This document shows, one piece after another, positions 9,751-19,660 of a DNA stretch of 64,000 nt. The notes under the pieces were generated by a model. The model was not told the DNA's origin and made no database searches. It saw only the letters and a list, made by a program, of their open reading frames with translations. Source of the DNA: Alphaproteobacteria bacterium (lineage in GTDB: Bacteria; Pseudomonadota; Alphaproteobacteria; Rhodobacterales; Rhodobacteraceae); NCBI GenBank assembly GCA_030427405.1, contig JAUHXK010000003.1, positions 62,001 through 126,000 on the forward strand. The letters are read 5' to 3'. The translations under genes were made by a program, and so were the position numbers. Position 1 is the first letter of the stretch; each line of letters begins with the position of its first letter.

Positions 9751-11065
9751 TTCTCGCAGCCTTGATGTAAGTCATTGGATTTACGGGTTTTCCGTTCACG
9801 CGCACCTCATAGTGCAAATGCGTGCCGGTCGACCGTCCGGTGCTACCCATATCAGCAATATGATCCCCGCGCGAGACCCTTTGGCCAACCTTTACCCTGA
9901 TCTTCGTGTTATGAGCGTAAAGTGTCTCAATCCCGAAGGCATGTTTTATCTTGACCAACCGGCCAAAACCCGATTGCCAGCCCGCATGGGTGACGACGCC
10001 ATCGGCGGTTGCAAAGATGTCTGTGCCCTGCGCGCCCGCGAAATCGGCCCCGTTATGCATGCGCCGGCCACCCGTCTTGGGGTCCCGCCGGGTGCCGAAA
10101 CCGCTGGTAAAGCGAACTGCGTCCCGCACAGGGCTGGCGAAGGGGGCCTTTTCGGCAGCAATGCGATACAGGTTCAACTGATCCATCTGTTGCAGCAGGG
10201 TATTCGCGCGGATCTGGTCGGGGGTCAGTTCCTCACCGCGTGTGCTGAAGGATAAAGGGGTCAGCGGACCGCCCATACCGCTATATCCGCGCCGAACTTC
10301 GTCAAGGATGCGATCGGTCGGCATCCCGGCCTGGCGGAACATCTTGTCCAGCGGTTCGACCGAGATCACCATGGCCTCTTCCAGTTGCCGGAAAATCTCG
10401 TCGCTGCGTTCCTGCATCAGGCGGATTTCCAGCTCAAGCTCATCGCGCTGGTCCAGGGCCTGTTGTGCATCGGCTGCGATCTGGTCGCGTTCCGCGGCCG
10501 TTTTGGCCAGCGCGCCGGTCATGAACCCCATCTGGGCCGGGTCAACAGCGGCCGTTTGGTACATGCCGCCATCTTCGGCTTCGTTTTGCAGCTCGGCCAG
10601 CTCCAGACGCGCATCTTCGCGCTGTTTCATCGTGGCGCGCAGGGTGGTCTGGATGACGTCAATTCCGGTTTCCAACTCGCGGCGCCGTGTTTCCGATTTC
10701 AGAAGCTCGGATTGCATTGCCGAAATCTGGTCAAGCGCCGCGTTGAACCGGTCATGCGCGGCCAATGCCTCGGCTGCGCGGGCGTCGCGTTCGGACGACA
10801 GGATATTCAGCCGCTCCTGATAGGTCGCCTGATCCCGTTTTGCCTGTTCGCGGAAGTTGCCCGACCCGATGCTGTCCATCAACAGGATCGCGGTGGCGAC
10901 GGCGGTCCAGGCGATGATGACGGTGACGCCCGTGACTGCAACGATCTGCGTCTCGGAACTCAGCCGGATGAACCGGGTGTCGGTGTCGGATTTCAGAAAT
11001 ACCCTGCGTTCCGGAAAGTGCCGTTCCAGCAGTGAGTGTAATTTGATTCCCAGACGTGTTCGCAC
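9740..11065 (-). CDS. Membrane-anchored M23/LytM peptidoglycan peptidase
   Basis: A 441-residue protein: cytoplasmic N-terminus, a single membrane helix (about 43-66), a long periplasmic coiled coil (about 75-265, rich in Glu/Arg/Ala heptads) and a C-terminal LytM domain (about 325-430). The zinc ligands are visible: H337 and D341 in MHNGADFAG and H418 in THLHYEV, so the enzyme looks active as a glycyl or D,D-endopeptidase. It overlaps the bactofilin gene by 11 bases. By analogy with M23-bactofilin pairs elsewhere, bactofilin probably localises this enzyme to sites of wall remodelling. Confidence 0.93.
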   Translation of the reverse strand: MRTRLGIKLHSLLERHFPERRVFLKSDTDTRFIRLSSETQIVAVTGVTVIIAWTAVATAILLMDSIGSGNFREQAKRDQATYQERLNILSSERDARAAEALAAHDRFNAALDQISAMQSELLKSETRRRELETGIDVIQTTLRATMKQREDARLELAELQNEAEDGGMYQTAAVDPAQMGFMTGALAKTAAERDQIAADAQQALDQRDELELEIRLMQERSDEIFRQLEEAMVISVEPLDKMFRQAGMPTDRILDEVRRGYSGMGGPLTPLSFSTRGEELTPDQIRANTLLQQMDQLNLYRIAAEKAPFASPVRDAVRFTSGFGTRRDPKTGGRRMHNGADFAGAQGTDIFATADGVVTHAGWQSGFGRLVKIKHAFGIETLYAHNTKIRVKVGQRVSRGDHIADMGSTGRSTGTHLHYEVRVNGKPVNPMTYIKAARNVF

Positions 11066-11241
11066 GCGTCTTCCCTCTAATCATCCCCAAGATCGGGCCG
11101 GTTGTGAGTGCCTTGCCGCCCTTGGGCGATGTGCATAGTCGGACAGGGACGATTGAGCAAGTTTGTTGCACAAGTATCGCGCTCAGACCCGTCAAACCCG
11201 CGAAATCTCGGCGGGAAATTGCCGAAATTGCGCGGTTCTGG

Positions 11242-12081
11242 TCACGTGTCGGTGGTTTTTGCCGCGGGCAGGTCCTCGGTCAGCGGCCAATAGAAATCGG
11301 GGGGCAACCCGGCCTCGGCCCGCTTTTCCTCGTTGAAGGGCGGTTTGAGTGTGCTGTGAAAATAGCGCCGAACCAGGTCATGGAATACGTCCTTGGGGTC
11401 GGCATTCTCGCGACCGCACAGGAAATGAAACCACTTGGAACCATAGGCCACATGCCCGACCTCTTCGGCATAGATCACCTCAAGGGCCGCGACGGCCTGA
11501 TCGGCCCCGGCCTTGCGGAAAATGTCGATCATGCCCGGTGTGACATCCAGCCCGCGCGCCTCAAGCACCATGGGGACGACGGCCAGCCGACCCATCAGGT
11601 CATGGGCGGTGTCTTCGGCGGCGCGCCACATGCCGGCATGCGCGGGCAGCGCCCCATAGTGGCTGCCGAGCTGTTCAAGACAGTCACATACCAGGTTGAA
11701 ATGTTTTGATTCTTCGGCGGCGGATTTGACCCAGTCATCGTGGAATCCGATCGGCATGGGCACATGCCCGAACCGGGCAATGATGTCCCAGTGCAGATCG
11801 ACGGCGTTCAACTCGATATGGGCCACAGCATGCAGCAGGGCGATCCGCCCCGCTTCGGTTCCGGGCTTGCGCTTGGGCACGTCGCGGGGCGACAAAAGCT
11901 CTGGCGCCTGCGGTCGGGCCGGCATGTCGGGGGGCGTTGCGGTTCCAATCTCGATGGCCGGTGCGTCGCCCGCGCGCGCCGCAAACCAGGCCTCGGCATA
12001 TCGTTTGGACAACGCGGTCTTTTCACGGCCATCTGCCGTGTTCAGCACCTCGGTCGCCATCTGGGTCAGTGTCTTGGGCAC
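11242..12081 (-). CDS. DUF455 ferritin-like-fold protein
   Basis: A 279-residue DUF455 protein. The central part has the di-iron pattern of ferritin-like helix bundles: AHIELNAVDLHWD, AAEESKHFNLV, and AEEVGHVAYGSKWF, supplying several E and E-x-x-H ligands on separate helices. No signal peptide. Members of this family occur widely in proteobacteria; I know of no established reaction. The N-terminal 90 residues include a proline-rich stretch before the helices begin. It lies upstream of nothing obvious in an operon; bcp is 71 bases before its start on the same strand, so co-transcription is possible. Confidence 0.85.
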   Translation of the reverse strand: MPKTLTQMATEVLNTADGREKTALSKRYAEAWFAARAGDAPAIEIGTATPPDMPARPQAPELLSPRDVPKRKPGTEAGRIALLHAVAHIELNAVDLHWDIIARFGHVPMPIGFHDDWVKSAAEESKHFNLVCDCLEQLGSHYGALPAHAGMWRAAEDTAHDLMGRLAVVPMVLEARGLDVTPGMIDIFRKAGADQAVAALEVIYAEEVGHVAYGSKWFHFLCGRENADPKDVFHDLVRRYFHSTLKPPFNEEKRAEAGLPPDFYWPLTEDLPAAKTTDT

Positions 12082-12152
12082 GTCGGCACCTGTCTTTCTG
12101 TGTCTTCGCGCCGGTGACTAAACCGATTGCGCAGCCGGGTCGAGTGGGCGCG

Positions 12153-12614
12153 TCACAGCGCCCGCACGGCTTCGAGCACCGCATCGACATGTCCGGGAAC
12201 CTTGACCTTGCGCCAGACCTGCGCAATGCGCCCCTCGGCGTCGATCAGAAACGTGGTGCGCTGAATTCCCATCGACTTGCGGCCGTACATGTTCTTTTCA
12301 ACCCAGACCCCGTAATCCTCGCAAACAGTCGATCCTTCATCCGACAGCAGCGGCGTGGTCAGGTTGTGCTTGGCGACGAATTTGTCGTGCTTGGCAACAC
12401 TGTCGCGCGAGATGCCGAATACCTGTGCTCCGGCATCCTCAAAGGCCTGAAGTTGCTCTGAGAAACCGATGGATTCCTTGGTACAGCCCGGCGTATCATC
12501 GCGGGGATAGAAAAACAGGACAACTGGATTGCCGCGCAGCGCCGACAGGCTTATTTGACCCCCGCCGTCGCGCGGCAGGGTGAAATCGGGGGCAATGTCT
12601 GAAATGTCGGGCAT
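12153..12614 (-). CDS. bcp: Thioredoxin-dependent peroxiredoxin, Bcp/PrxQ type
   Basis: A 153-residue peroxiredoxin reducing organic and hydrogen peroxides. The peroxidatic cysteine is C44 in DDTPGCTKES. The common PrxQ resolving cysteine five residues later is absent (Ile there), so it would work as a 1-Cys enzyme or use the more distant cysteine in STVCEDYGVW. The rest of the thioredoxin-like fold (PVVLFFYPRDD, FGISRDSVAKHDKF, GIQRTTFLIDAEG) is standard. It is divergent from the AsmA-like gene across 60 bases and lies just upstream of the DUF455 gene on the same strand. Confidence 0.93.
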   Translation of the reverse strand: MPDISDIAPDFTLPRDGGGQISLSALRGNPVVLFFYPRDDTPGCTKESIGFSEQLQAFEDAGAQVFGISRDSVAKHDKFVAKHNLTTPLLSDEGSTVCEDYGVWVEKNMYGRKSMGIQRTTFLIDAEGRIAQVWRKVKVPGHVDAVLEAVRAL

Positions 12615-12674
12615 AAAGCGGCTCCGGTCATGGTTCGTTACGGGTTTGCAGTATCATAGGGCGGCGCGGGCAGG

Positions 12675-15600
12675 TTGGAAGGTGTGGAAAGCAAATTGAA
12701 CGAAACCGACCACGATAGGGACCTGCAGGCTGGCGAAGACAAGCCGCGGCGCCGGTCCCGCCGCCGGATTGCGGGCATGTGGGGCGGTGGCATCCTTTTG
12801 CTGTTGGCCCTGTTGATCGGCGTCGTGGTGCTGGGCCAGCGGGTGCACGCCCCGCCGTGGCTGCGCGACCGGGTCGAGGCGCGGCTGGAAAGTGCGACCG
12901 GCGGTTTGCAGGTTCGGTTCGGCGATGTCAGCCTTGTGGTTCACAAGGACTGGCGTCCGCGGCTGCGCCTGACGGATGTCAGCATCAGTGACGCCGACGA
13001 CCGCCAGATCGCCCAGGTTTCGGACATGCAGGCCAGCCTTGCGATGCGCCCCCTGTTGCGCGGCCAAGTGCGCGCCAAGCGCATCATGCTGAACGGGGCG
13101 CAGATCGCGCTGACCCGCGATCAGGACGGGGCGCTGTCGCTGGCCGTCGGGTCGGGCAGCACGCCGGTCCGCAGCGCGCCCAACCTTGCCCAGTTGATCG
13201 AGCAGTTTGACTCGGTGTTTCAATCGCCAGCCCTGTCGGCGCTGACATCGGTCGAACTGGACGCGATCACGCTGGACTATCAGGATTTGCGGCTGGGCCG
13301 GTCCTGGGTTCTGGATGGCGGTCATATTCAGGCCACACGCGACGGGGGCACGGTGCGGCTGGCCACAGGGTTTTCCGTTCTGGCCGGGCGCGACTATGTC
13401 AGCGCGATCGAGGCGAATTATACCAGCACCCTGGGGGCCCCCGAGGCGCAGTTTGGGGTTTCGATCACCGACCTGCCGGCCGAAGATATCGCGGGCCAGA
13501 CACCGGCCCTTGCCTGGTTGCAGGTGCTCAGGGCCCCTATCTCGGGCGCCCTGCGCGGCAGCATCGACGGGCAGGGCGCGATTGGCCCGGTCTTTGCGAC
13601 GCTGAACCTTGGCGCCGGGGCGGTGCAGCCGACCCCGGAAACACGGCCGGTGCCCTTCAGGTCGGCGCGGACCTATTTCACCTATGACCCGGTGCAGCAG
13701 GTCCTGGATTTCAACGAGGTGTCGGTCGATTCAGCATGGGGGTCGGTACAGGCCGACGGTCGGGCCTTTCTGAGCGGTGTTGAAAACGGCGTGCTTGACA
13801 GCATGGCCGCCCAGATTCGTCTGACCGGCATCCGCATCAACCCGGCCGACCTGTTTACTGAAACGCTGGACCTGGCGCGTGCCGATCTGGACTTTCAGAT
13901 GAAGCTGTCGCCGTTCCGTCTGCGCCTCGGTCAGGTATCGGTCGAGGATGGTGCACATCGGCTGCACGCAAACGGAGAGTTGGTCGGTTCTCCCGCAGGG
14001 TGGAGCGTTGATCTGGATGCTCATATCGACCAGATGGACCTGGACAATGTGCAGCGGTACTGGCCGCCCAAGCTGGCCCCCAAGCCGCGCTTGTGGGTGA
14101 CCGAGAACCTGTACGAAGGCGAGATGAAGGACCTTGATTTCGCCCTGCGCCTCAGGCCGGGGGAAAAGCGTGACATCTATGTGGATTTCGATTTCGACAA
14201 GGCACGCCTGCGTTTCGCAAAAACGCTGCCCCTTCTTCAGGATGGGCAGGGACAGGCCAGCTTGATCGACAGGCGTTTTACAGTCACCGCGCATAAGGGC
14301 GTAGTGATCGCCGATGTAGGCGGGGCGGTGGATGCCTCGGGCACGTCCTTCATCATTCCCGATACCAGCATCAAGAAGGACACGCCCGGTATTGCCCGCA
14401 TTCAGGCGCGTGGCGCCGTCACCGCCGCCCTTTCGTTGCTGGATCGGGCGCCTTTGCAGCTTTTGACCAAGGCGAACCTGCCTGTTGATCTGGCCGAGGG
14501 CCGGGTTTCGTTGAACGGAACATTGTCGCTGCCGCTGATCAAGGGGCTCAAGCTGGCGGATACGCGGTTTCACTTCACGGGCGAACTCGATGGCCTTAGC
14601 ACCGACCGGCTGGTGCCGGGAACGACCATCACAGCGCCGGACCTCAGCCTGTCGGGGGACCAGTCCGGTGTTTCGATCCAGGGCGATGGCCTGTTCGGGG
14701 CGGTCCCGGTCACGGCGCAATGGCGCCAGCCTATTGGCGGCGATACAGCACAACGCAGCCACCTGGTCGGAGAGATCGAATTGTCGCCGCGTCTTATGCA
14801 GCAGATCAATGCCGGGTTGCCGCAGGGGATGCTGACCGGGCAGGGCGTGGCGCAGTTCGAACTGGGCCTGGGCGCGGATGCGCCGCCCCGCCTGACCGCG
14901 CAATCGGACCTTGCGGGTGTGGCGCTCGCGATCCCCGAACTGGGGTGGCGCAAATCCGCAGGAAGTCTTGGCACGATGACGACCGAGGCCACGCTGGGCG
15001 ATCAGTTGGCCGTCAACGCCTTGCGGATTGACGCCGCCGGGCTGCGCAGTGCGGCCTCGATTACCTTTCGCGACGGGGCCGAGCTGGACCGCGTTAGCTT
15101 CAGCTCATTCGAGATCGGCAATTGGCTGGCTGTCCCGGCCGAATTGGTGGGGCGCGGCGATGCGGCCCCCGATATTCGGGTGCTTGGCGGTGTTCTGAAC
15201 CTGGGCCAGGCCACCTTCGGCGAAGGCGGGGGCAATGGCGGGACCGGCGGGGCCGGTCCTCGGCTGGACGTGGCGCTGGACCGGTTGCAGGTGACCGAGA
15301 CAATGGCGTTGACCGGCCTGACGGGCAATTTTCAGACCACCGGCGGATTGCAGGGGAATTTCTCGGCCCAGGTCAATGGCGGTGCCGCGTTGCAAGGCAC
15401 CGTGTCACCCGATGGCGCGCGCAGCGCCGTACGCCTGACCTCGGCGGATGCGGGCGCGGTGTTGCGCTCGGCCGGGTTGCTGACACAGGCCCGTGGCGGA
15501 TCGCTGGAGGTGCAGCTCGACCCGGTGGCCGATCCGGGCAACTATGACCTGAACCTCGAGATTCGGAACACGCGGATCAAGGATGCCCCGGCGATGGCGG

Positions 15601-16067
15601 CGTTGCTGAACGCGATCAGCCTGGTGGGGCTGTTGGACGAGATGGCCGGGCAGGGCATCTATTTTTCATCCATTGAAAGCCGCATGCGGATCACGCCGAC
15701 CGCCGTCAAAATTCTCAGCGGCAGTGCCGTCGGGCCGTCCATGGGCCTGTCCTTTGACGGCACGATCGACACGGTCGCAGGAACCCTGAACCTGCGCGGC
15801 GCGATTTCGCCGATCTATCTGGTGAATGCGATCGGCAGCGTTCTGACCCGCAAGGGCGAAGGGATATTTGCCTTCAATTACACGCTCGCCGGCCCACTGA
15901 GCGCACCGCATGTTTCGGTGAACCCGCTGTCGGGGCTGGCGCCCCTGTTCCTGCGCAACCTGATGCGCGCGCCGCCGCCAACCGTGTCCGACGAAGCCGC
16001 ACCCGCACAGCCCGAGGCCGAGGCACCGTCGAACCCGGCGCTTGGCTCGCGTGGCGAAGACAGGTGA
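12675..16067 (+). CDS. Large AsmA-like/DUF3971 protein (YhdP-type)
   Basis: A 1130-residue protein with a basic cytoplasmic N-terminus, one membrane helix (about 35-57) and a very long periplasmic region of repeating beta-strand units, as in AsmA-family and YhdP-like proteins. The C-terminal part (about 940-1080), with GSLEVQLDP, LNLEIRNTRIKDAP and TLNLRGAISPIYLVNAIG, is the AsmA C-terminal module. Such proteins are thought to form bridge-like grooves that carry phospholipids between the membranes. The frame opens with TTG at 12675 and a GTG at 12684; neither has an ideal ribosome site, so the exact start is uncertain. It ends 51 bases before queA. Confidence 0.85.
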   Translation: MEGVESKLNETDHDRDLQAGEDKPRRRSRRRIAGMWGGGILLLLALLIGVVVLGQRVHAPPWLRDRVEARLESATGGLQVRFGDVSLVVHKDWRPRLRLTDVSISDADDRQIAQVSDMQASLAMRPLLRGQVRAKRIMLNGAQIALTRDQDGALSLAVGSGSTPVRSAPNLAQLIEQFDSVFQSPALSALTSVELDAITLDYQDLRLGRSWVLDGGHIQATRDGGTVRLATGFSVLAGRDYVSAIEANYTSTLGAPEAQFGVSITDLPAEDIAGQTPALAWLQVLRAPISGALRGSIDGQGAIGPVFATLNLGAGAVQPTPETRPVPFRSARTYFTYDPVQQVLDFNEVSVDSAWGSVQADGRAFLSGVENGVLDSMAAQIRLTGIRINPADLFTETLDLARADLDFQMKLSPFRLRLGQVSVEDGAHRLHANGELVGSPAGWSVDLDAHIDQMDLDNVQRYWPPKLAPKPRLWVTENLYEGEMKDLDFALRLRPGEKRDIYVDFDFDKARLRFAKTLPLLQDGQGQASLIDRRFTVTAHKGVVIADVGGAVDASGTSFIIPDTSIKKDTPGIARIQARGAVTAALSLLDRAPLQLLTKANLPVDLAEGRVSLNGTLSLPLIKGLKLADTRFHFTGELDGLSTDRLVPGTTITAPDLSLSGDQSGVSIQGDGLFGAVPVTAQWRQPIGGDTAQRSHLVGEIELSPRLMQQINAGLPQGMLTGQGVAQFELGLGADAPPRLTAQSDLAGVALAIPELGWRKSAGSLGTMTTEATLGDQLAVNALRIDAAGLRSAASITFRDGAELDRVSFSSFEIGNWLAVPAELVGRGDAAPDIRVLGGVLNLGQATFGEGGGNGGTGGAGPRLDVALDRLQVTETMALTGLTGNFQTTGGLQGNFSAQVNGGAALQGTVSPDGARSAVRLTSADAGAVLRSAGLLTQARGGSLEVQLDPVADPGNYDLNLEIRNTRIKDAPAMAALLNAISLVGLLDEMAGQGIYFSSIESRMRITPTAVKILSGSAVGPSMGLSFDGTIDTVAGTLNLRGAISPIYLVNAIGSVLTRKGEGIFAFNYTLAGPLSAPHVSVNPLSGLAPLFLRNLMRAPPPTVSDEAAPAQPEAEAPSNPALGSRGEDR

Positions 16068-16118
16068 AACCGACATCAAACGGTGGCCGAATCCCTTGGC
16101 GCGCGTTATGGCGCGGCC

Positions 16119-17165
16119 ATGAAGCTTAGTGATTTCGATTTTCATCTGCCCGAGGCTCTGATCGCCACCCGGCCCGCCAGCCCGCGGTCGTCGGCGCGCA
16201 TGCTTGTTGCCCAGGGCGATGATATCCGTGACCAGCATGTGTTTGACCTTCCCGGCTGGCTGCGCCCGGGTGACCGGTTGGTTCTGAACGATACGCGCGT
16301 GATTCCGGCCCGGCTGAGCGGTCGGCGTCACCGGCAAAGCGCGCAAGGGGCGGTTTCTGCCGGGATCGAGGCGACCTTGCTGGACCCGCAGGCCGATGGA
16401 ACATGGGCCGCGCTGATCAAGCCGCTCAAAAAGGTGAAGCCGGGCGAAGAGATCGTGTTTTCGCCGGCGCTCAGCGCGGAACTTGAGCGGGTCGAGCAGG
16501 GTCAGGCCTTTCTGCGGTTCAACCTGACCGGCGATGATTTCGACGCGGCGCTGGAACAGGCCGGGGCCATGCCTCTGCCGCCCTATATCGCGGCAAAACG
16601 CCCCGCCGACGCACAGGACAAGACCGATTACCAGACCGTCTGGGCCAGGCATTCGGGCGCGGTGGCCGCGCCGACCGCGTCACTGCATTTTGACGAGGAC
16701 CTGCTGCAATCGCTGGTCGCGCGCGGTGTCGGCATAACCCATGTCACCCTGCATGTCGGGGCAGGGACATTCCTGCCGGTCAAGGTCGAGGACGTGACCA
16801 CGCACAAGATGCACTCCGAATGGGGGCGCGTCAGCCAACAGGCGGCAGATGAGATACGCGCCACGCAGGACGCCGGGGGACGGGTGATACCCGTAGGCAC
16901 CACCGCCTTGCGCCTGATCGAAAGCGCAGCCCGCAGTGGAAGGATTGAACCATGGGAAGGCGATACGGATATCTTCATCTATCCCGGCTTCCAGTTCCAT
17001 GTAACAGACGCGCTGATGACAAATTTCCACCTGCCCAAATCCACTTTGCTGATGCTGGTATCGGCACTTATGGGGAAGGACCGGATGCGCAAAGTCTATG
17101 ACCACGCGATCGACCGGCAGTATCGCTTCTTTTCCTATGGGGATGCGTCGCTTTTGATCCCCTGA
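16119..17165 (+). CDS. queA: S-adenosylmethionine:tRNA ribosyltransferase-isomerase
   Basis: QueA transfers and isomerises the ribose of S-adenosylmethionine onto preQ1 in tRNA to give epoxyqueuosine. The 348 residues starting [16 protein letters not shown] fit the family. Characteristic stretches are [60 protein letters not shown] and the C-terminal [17 protein letters not shown]. An ATG at 16083 in frame would add 12 residues that do not look conserved. It follows the AsmA-like gene closely on the same strand. Confidence 0.96.
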   Translation: MKLSDFDFHLPEALIATRPASPRSSARMLVAQGDDIRDQHVFDLPGWLRPGDRLVLNDTRVIPARLSGRRHRQSAQGAVSAGIEATLLDPQADGTWAALIKPLKKVKPGEEIVFSPALSAELERVEQGQAFLRFNLTGDDFDAALEQAGAMPLPPYIAAKRPADAQDKTDYQTVWARHSGAVAAPTASLHFDEDLLQSLVARGVGITHVTLHVGAGTFLPVKVEDVTTHKMHSEWGRVSQQAADEIRATQDAGGRVIPVGTTALRLIESAARSGRIEPWEGDTDIFIYPGFQFHVTDALMTNFHLPKSTLLMLVSALMGKDRMRKVYDHAIDRQYRFFSYGDASLLIP

Positions 17166-17271
17166 GGGGCGCGTTCACCCGACCAAATCAATCAATTGTC
17201 GTAGACAAGCGCGACTATGGCGGTTTTGATCCGATACCGCCAAGAATGTCAGACAGTTTTCGGAGGCCCCG

Positions 17272-18543
17272 ATGATTCAGGTTCTTTCCAGCGCGTGGGC
17301 GCTGCTGCTCGGTATGGGGTTGCTGATGGTCGGCAACGGGTTGCAGGGCACATTGCTGGGCGTGCGCGGCGAAATCGAAGGGTTCTCGACCCTTCAGATG
17401 TCCTTTGTCATGTCCGCCTATTTTGTTGGTTTCCTCGGCGGGTCGCGCCTTGCGCCCGAAATGATCCGGCGGGTCGGGCATGTGCGGGTCTTCGCGGCGC
17501 TGGCCTCGTTCATCTCGGCTGTCATGATCATGTACCCGATGCTGACGGACCCGATTGCATGGTCACTGGGGCGGGTTCTTATCGGGTTCTGTTTCTCGGG
17601 CGTGTATGTGACGGCCGAAAGCTGGTTGAACAACGCGGCCAGCAACGAGAACCGGGGACAGGCGCTGTCGCTGTACATGATCGTGCAGATGACCGGTATC
17701 GTCAGTGCCCAGGCGCTTATGCTGGTCGGGGACCCGGCCGGGTATGAGACCTTTGTCATCGCCTCGATCCTGGTTTCGGTGTCCTTTGCGCCGATCCTGC
17801 TGTCCATTTCACCGACACCGGCCTTTGACACGACCAAACCCATGACGCTGCGCAAGCTGTTGGACACGTCGCCTCTGGGGTGCGTAGGCATGTTCCTGCT
17901 GGGCGGCATCTTCTCGGCTCAGTTCGGCATGAGCGCCGTCTACGGTGCCCAGGCAGGCCTGACGCTGGTCGAGATCTCGACCTTTGTCGCCGCGTTCTAT
18001 GTGGGTGCAGTGCTGCTGCAATACCCGCTGGGATGGATATCGGACCGGATGGACCGGCGCCTGCTGATCGTCCTGGTGGCCATCGTCGGCGGGGTCGGCG
18101 CAATCATCGGGATGCTTTACGGAACCAGTTTCTCGGTGCTGCTGGCCGGCGCGTTCCTGATCGGCGGGATGACAAGCCCGCTGTATTCGCTGCTGATCGC
18201 CTATACCAACGACTATCTGGAATATGAGGACATGTCCGCAGCCTCGGGCGGGCTGGTCTTTATCAACGGGTTGGGCGCCATCGCCGGTCCGCTGATCACC
18301 GGTTGGCTGATGGGCAATGCGGGTCTGGGACCGGCGGGGTTCTTCCTGTTCATCGCGGTGCTGATGCTGGCGATGGCGGTATATGCCCTGTACCGGATGA
18401 CCCAGCGGGCTTATGTCCCGGTTGACGAAACAGGCGCGATTGCTCCGATTTCGCCGACCTCGTCGCCGGTTGCGCTTGAGGTCGCGCAGGAAGTCGTCAT
18501 CGAGGCCGCGCAGGACGAGCTGGATGCGCAGGAACCAGCCTGA
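17272..18543 (+). CDS. MFS permease (YcaD-like)
   Basis: A 423-residue transporter of the major facilitator superfamily with 12 hydrophobic segments. The loop between helices 2 and 3 reads GGSRLAPEMIRRVGHVRVFA, the equivalent in the second half reads GWISDRMDRRLLIVLVA, and helix 5 has GVYVTAESWLNNAASNENRGQALSLYM. The last 35 residues form an acidic cytoplasmic tail (Glu/Ala-rich). The ATG follows GGAGGCCCCG. The substrate is not predictable. It stands alone between queA and the DUF924 gene. Confidence 0.85.
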   Translation: MIQVLSSAWALLLGMGLLMVGNGLQGTLLGVRGEIEGFSTLQMSFVMSAYFVGFLGGSRLAPEMIRRVGHVRVFAALASFISAVMIMYPMLTDPIAWSLGRVLIGFCFSGVYVTAESWLNNAASNENRGQALSLYMIVQMTGIVSAQALMLVGDPAGYETFVIASILVSVSFAPILLSISPTPAFDTTKPMTLRKLLDTSPLGCVGMFLLGGIFSAQFGMSAVYGAQAGLTLVEISTFVAAFYVGAVLLQYPLGWISDRMDRRLLIVLVAIVGGVGAIIGMLYGTSFSVLLAGAFLIGGMTSPLYSLLIAYTNDYLEYEDMSAASGGLVFINGLGAIAGPLITGWLMGNAGLGPAGFFLFIAVLMLAMAVYALYRMTQRAYVPVDETGAIAPISPTSSPVALEVAQEVVIEAAQDELDAQEPA

Positions 18544-18573
18544 GCGCCGGATTTATGTCGTCAATGTTGCAAT

Positions 18574-18588
18574 ATGTTACTGTAACAT
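18574..18588. promoter_or_regulatory. Perfect 15-base palindrome before the DUF924 gene
   Basis: ATGTTAC-T-GTAACAT lies in the short AT-rich gap between the MFS stop and the DUF924 start, 62 bases before the ATG. A related half-site (ATGTTGCAAT) sits just before it. The size and symmetry suit a dimeric repressor such as a TetR-family protein, which is inference only. Confidence 0.4.
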
Positions 18589-18650
18589 TTCTGTAAAACG
18601 GACTTATATGACTTTACGCCCCTGGGGAGGGCAACGACGGAGTCAAGGGC

Positions 18651-19229
18651 ATGGTTGGTCCTGAAGATGTACTGAGTTTCTGGTTGGATGAGGTCGGCCC
18701 CGAGGGGTGGTATCTGCAGGATGACGCGCTGGATGCGCAAATCCGGGACCGCTTTCTCGAGACCTGGCAGGCGGCTTGCGACGGCAAGTTCTCACTGTGG
18801 CTGACATATCCCAGCGGATCGCTGGCCTATATCATCCTGATGGACCAGTTCCCACGAAACATGTTCCGCGGCAGCGCCCGCGCTTTTGCCTCGGACAAGG
18901 TCGCCCTTGCCGCCGCAAAATGCGCGGTCGACAAAAGCTGGGACCTCAAGATCGATGAACCCGCGCGGCAGTTCTTTTACTTGCCGATGATGCATTCAGA
19001 AAGCCTGTGCGACCAGGAACGTTGTGTGCGCCTGATGTGCGAACGCATGACGCAATCGGGCCCCGGCAACCTTTTGCATGCCCGCGCGCATCGCGAAGTG
19101 ATCCGCAAATTCGGCCGGTTCCCATATCGCAATGCGGCGCTGGAGCGGCCAACAACCGAGCTTGAAGCCGTCTATGTCAGCAATGGCGGATACGGCGCGA
19201 CAGTGCGCGAATTGCAGGCGGCGGGTTAG
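18651..19229 (+). CDS. DUF924 family protein
   Basis: A 192-residue all-helical protein of the DUF924 family. Landmarks are VLSFWLDEVGPEGWY at the start, the central LAYIILMDQFPRNMFRG, the FFYLPMMHSESLCDQ motif, and the C-terminal FGRFPYRNAALERPTTELE. The fold resembles tetratricopeptide-like repeats; no biochemical role is established to my knowledge. GGAGTCAAGGGC precedes the ATG. It converges on the coiled-coil protein gene with a 4-base overlap of the stops. Confidence 0.85.
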   Translation: MVGPEDVLSFWLDEVGPEGWYLQDDALDAQIRDRFLETWQAACDGKFSLWLTYPSGSLAYIILMDQFPRNMFRGSARAFASDKVALAAAKCAVDKSWDLKIDEPARQFFYLPMMHSESLCDQERCVRLMCERMTQSGPGNLLHARAHREVIRKFGRFPYRNAALERPTTELEAVYVSNGGYGATVRELQAAG

Positions 19230-19660
19230 GACGCAGGTTCGCAGCCACGCACCATCAGAACGCGGTCGGTGACGGTGTCAGCGGTTGTCGTGATGGCGAA
19301 ATCAATCAGGTCTTCGGGCTTTTCGGCAAGACCCGCCAGACGTTCCTGAGCTGTGGCCATGCGGTCCTCCAACCCATCAAGGCGTTGCAGGGTTGCATTC
19401 AGTTTCTGCGCCGTCGCGCTGTCCGCGACGCCGCCTTGCGATCGGATCGCATCCAGGTCACTGCGCAGGGCGGCCAGTTCCCCCCGAATTCCCTGGGCCT
19501 GGTCCTTCAACGGCGCGACCACCTGAAGGTTCTCTGCAAATCCCGCGCGAATGTTTTCGACCGATTGGGCCAGCTTCCACCCCAGAAACAGGCAAAGCGC
19601 CAACAGGATAAGGGTTGCGTTCAGCAGGGCGAGCAAAAGGTCTTTGAGTGTCTTGGCCAT
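19226..19660 (-). CDS. Single-span membrane protein with coiled coil
   Basis: A 144-residue protein with one N-terminal membrane helix (LLLALLNATLILLALCLFLGWKL) and a long coiled coil (about 40-120) containing regularly spaced Leu and Arg/Glu. I do not recognise the family. The start at 19660 is preceded by AGAGGGATGTC; a longer frame from 19681 adds seven residues with no ribosome site. The N-in topology would place the coiled coil in the periplasm. It is divergent from lpdA, sharing the gap that holds the lpdA operator. Confidence 0.65.
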   Translation of the reverse strand: MAKTLKDLLLALLNATLILLALCLFLGWKLAQSVENIRAGFAENLQVVAPLKDQAQGIRGELAALRSDLDAIRSQGGVADSATAQKLNATLQRLDGLEDRMATAQERLAGLAEKPEDLIDFAITTTADTVTDRVLMVRGCEPAS

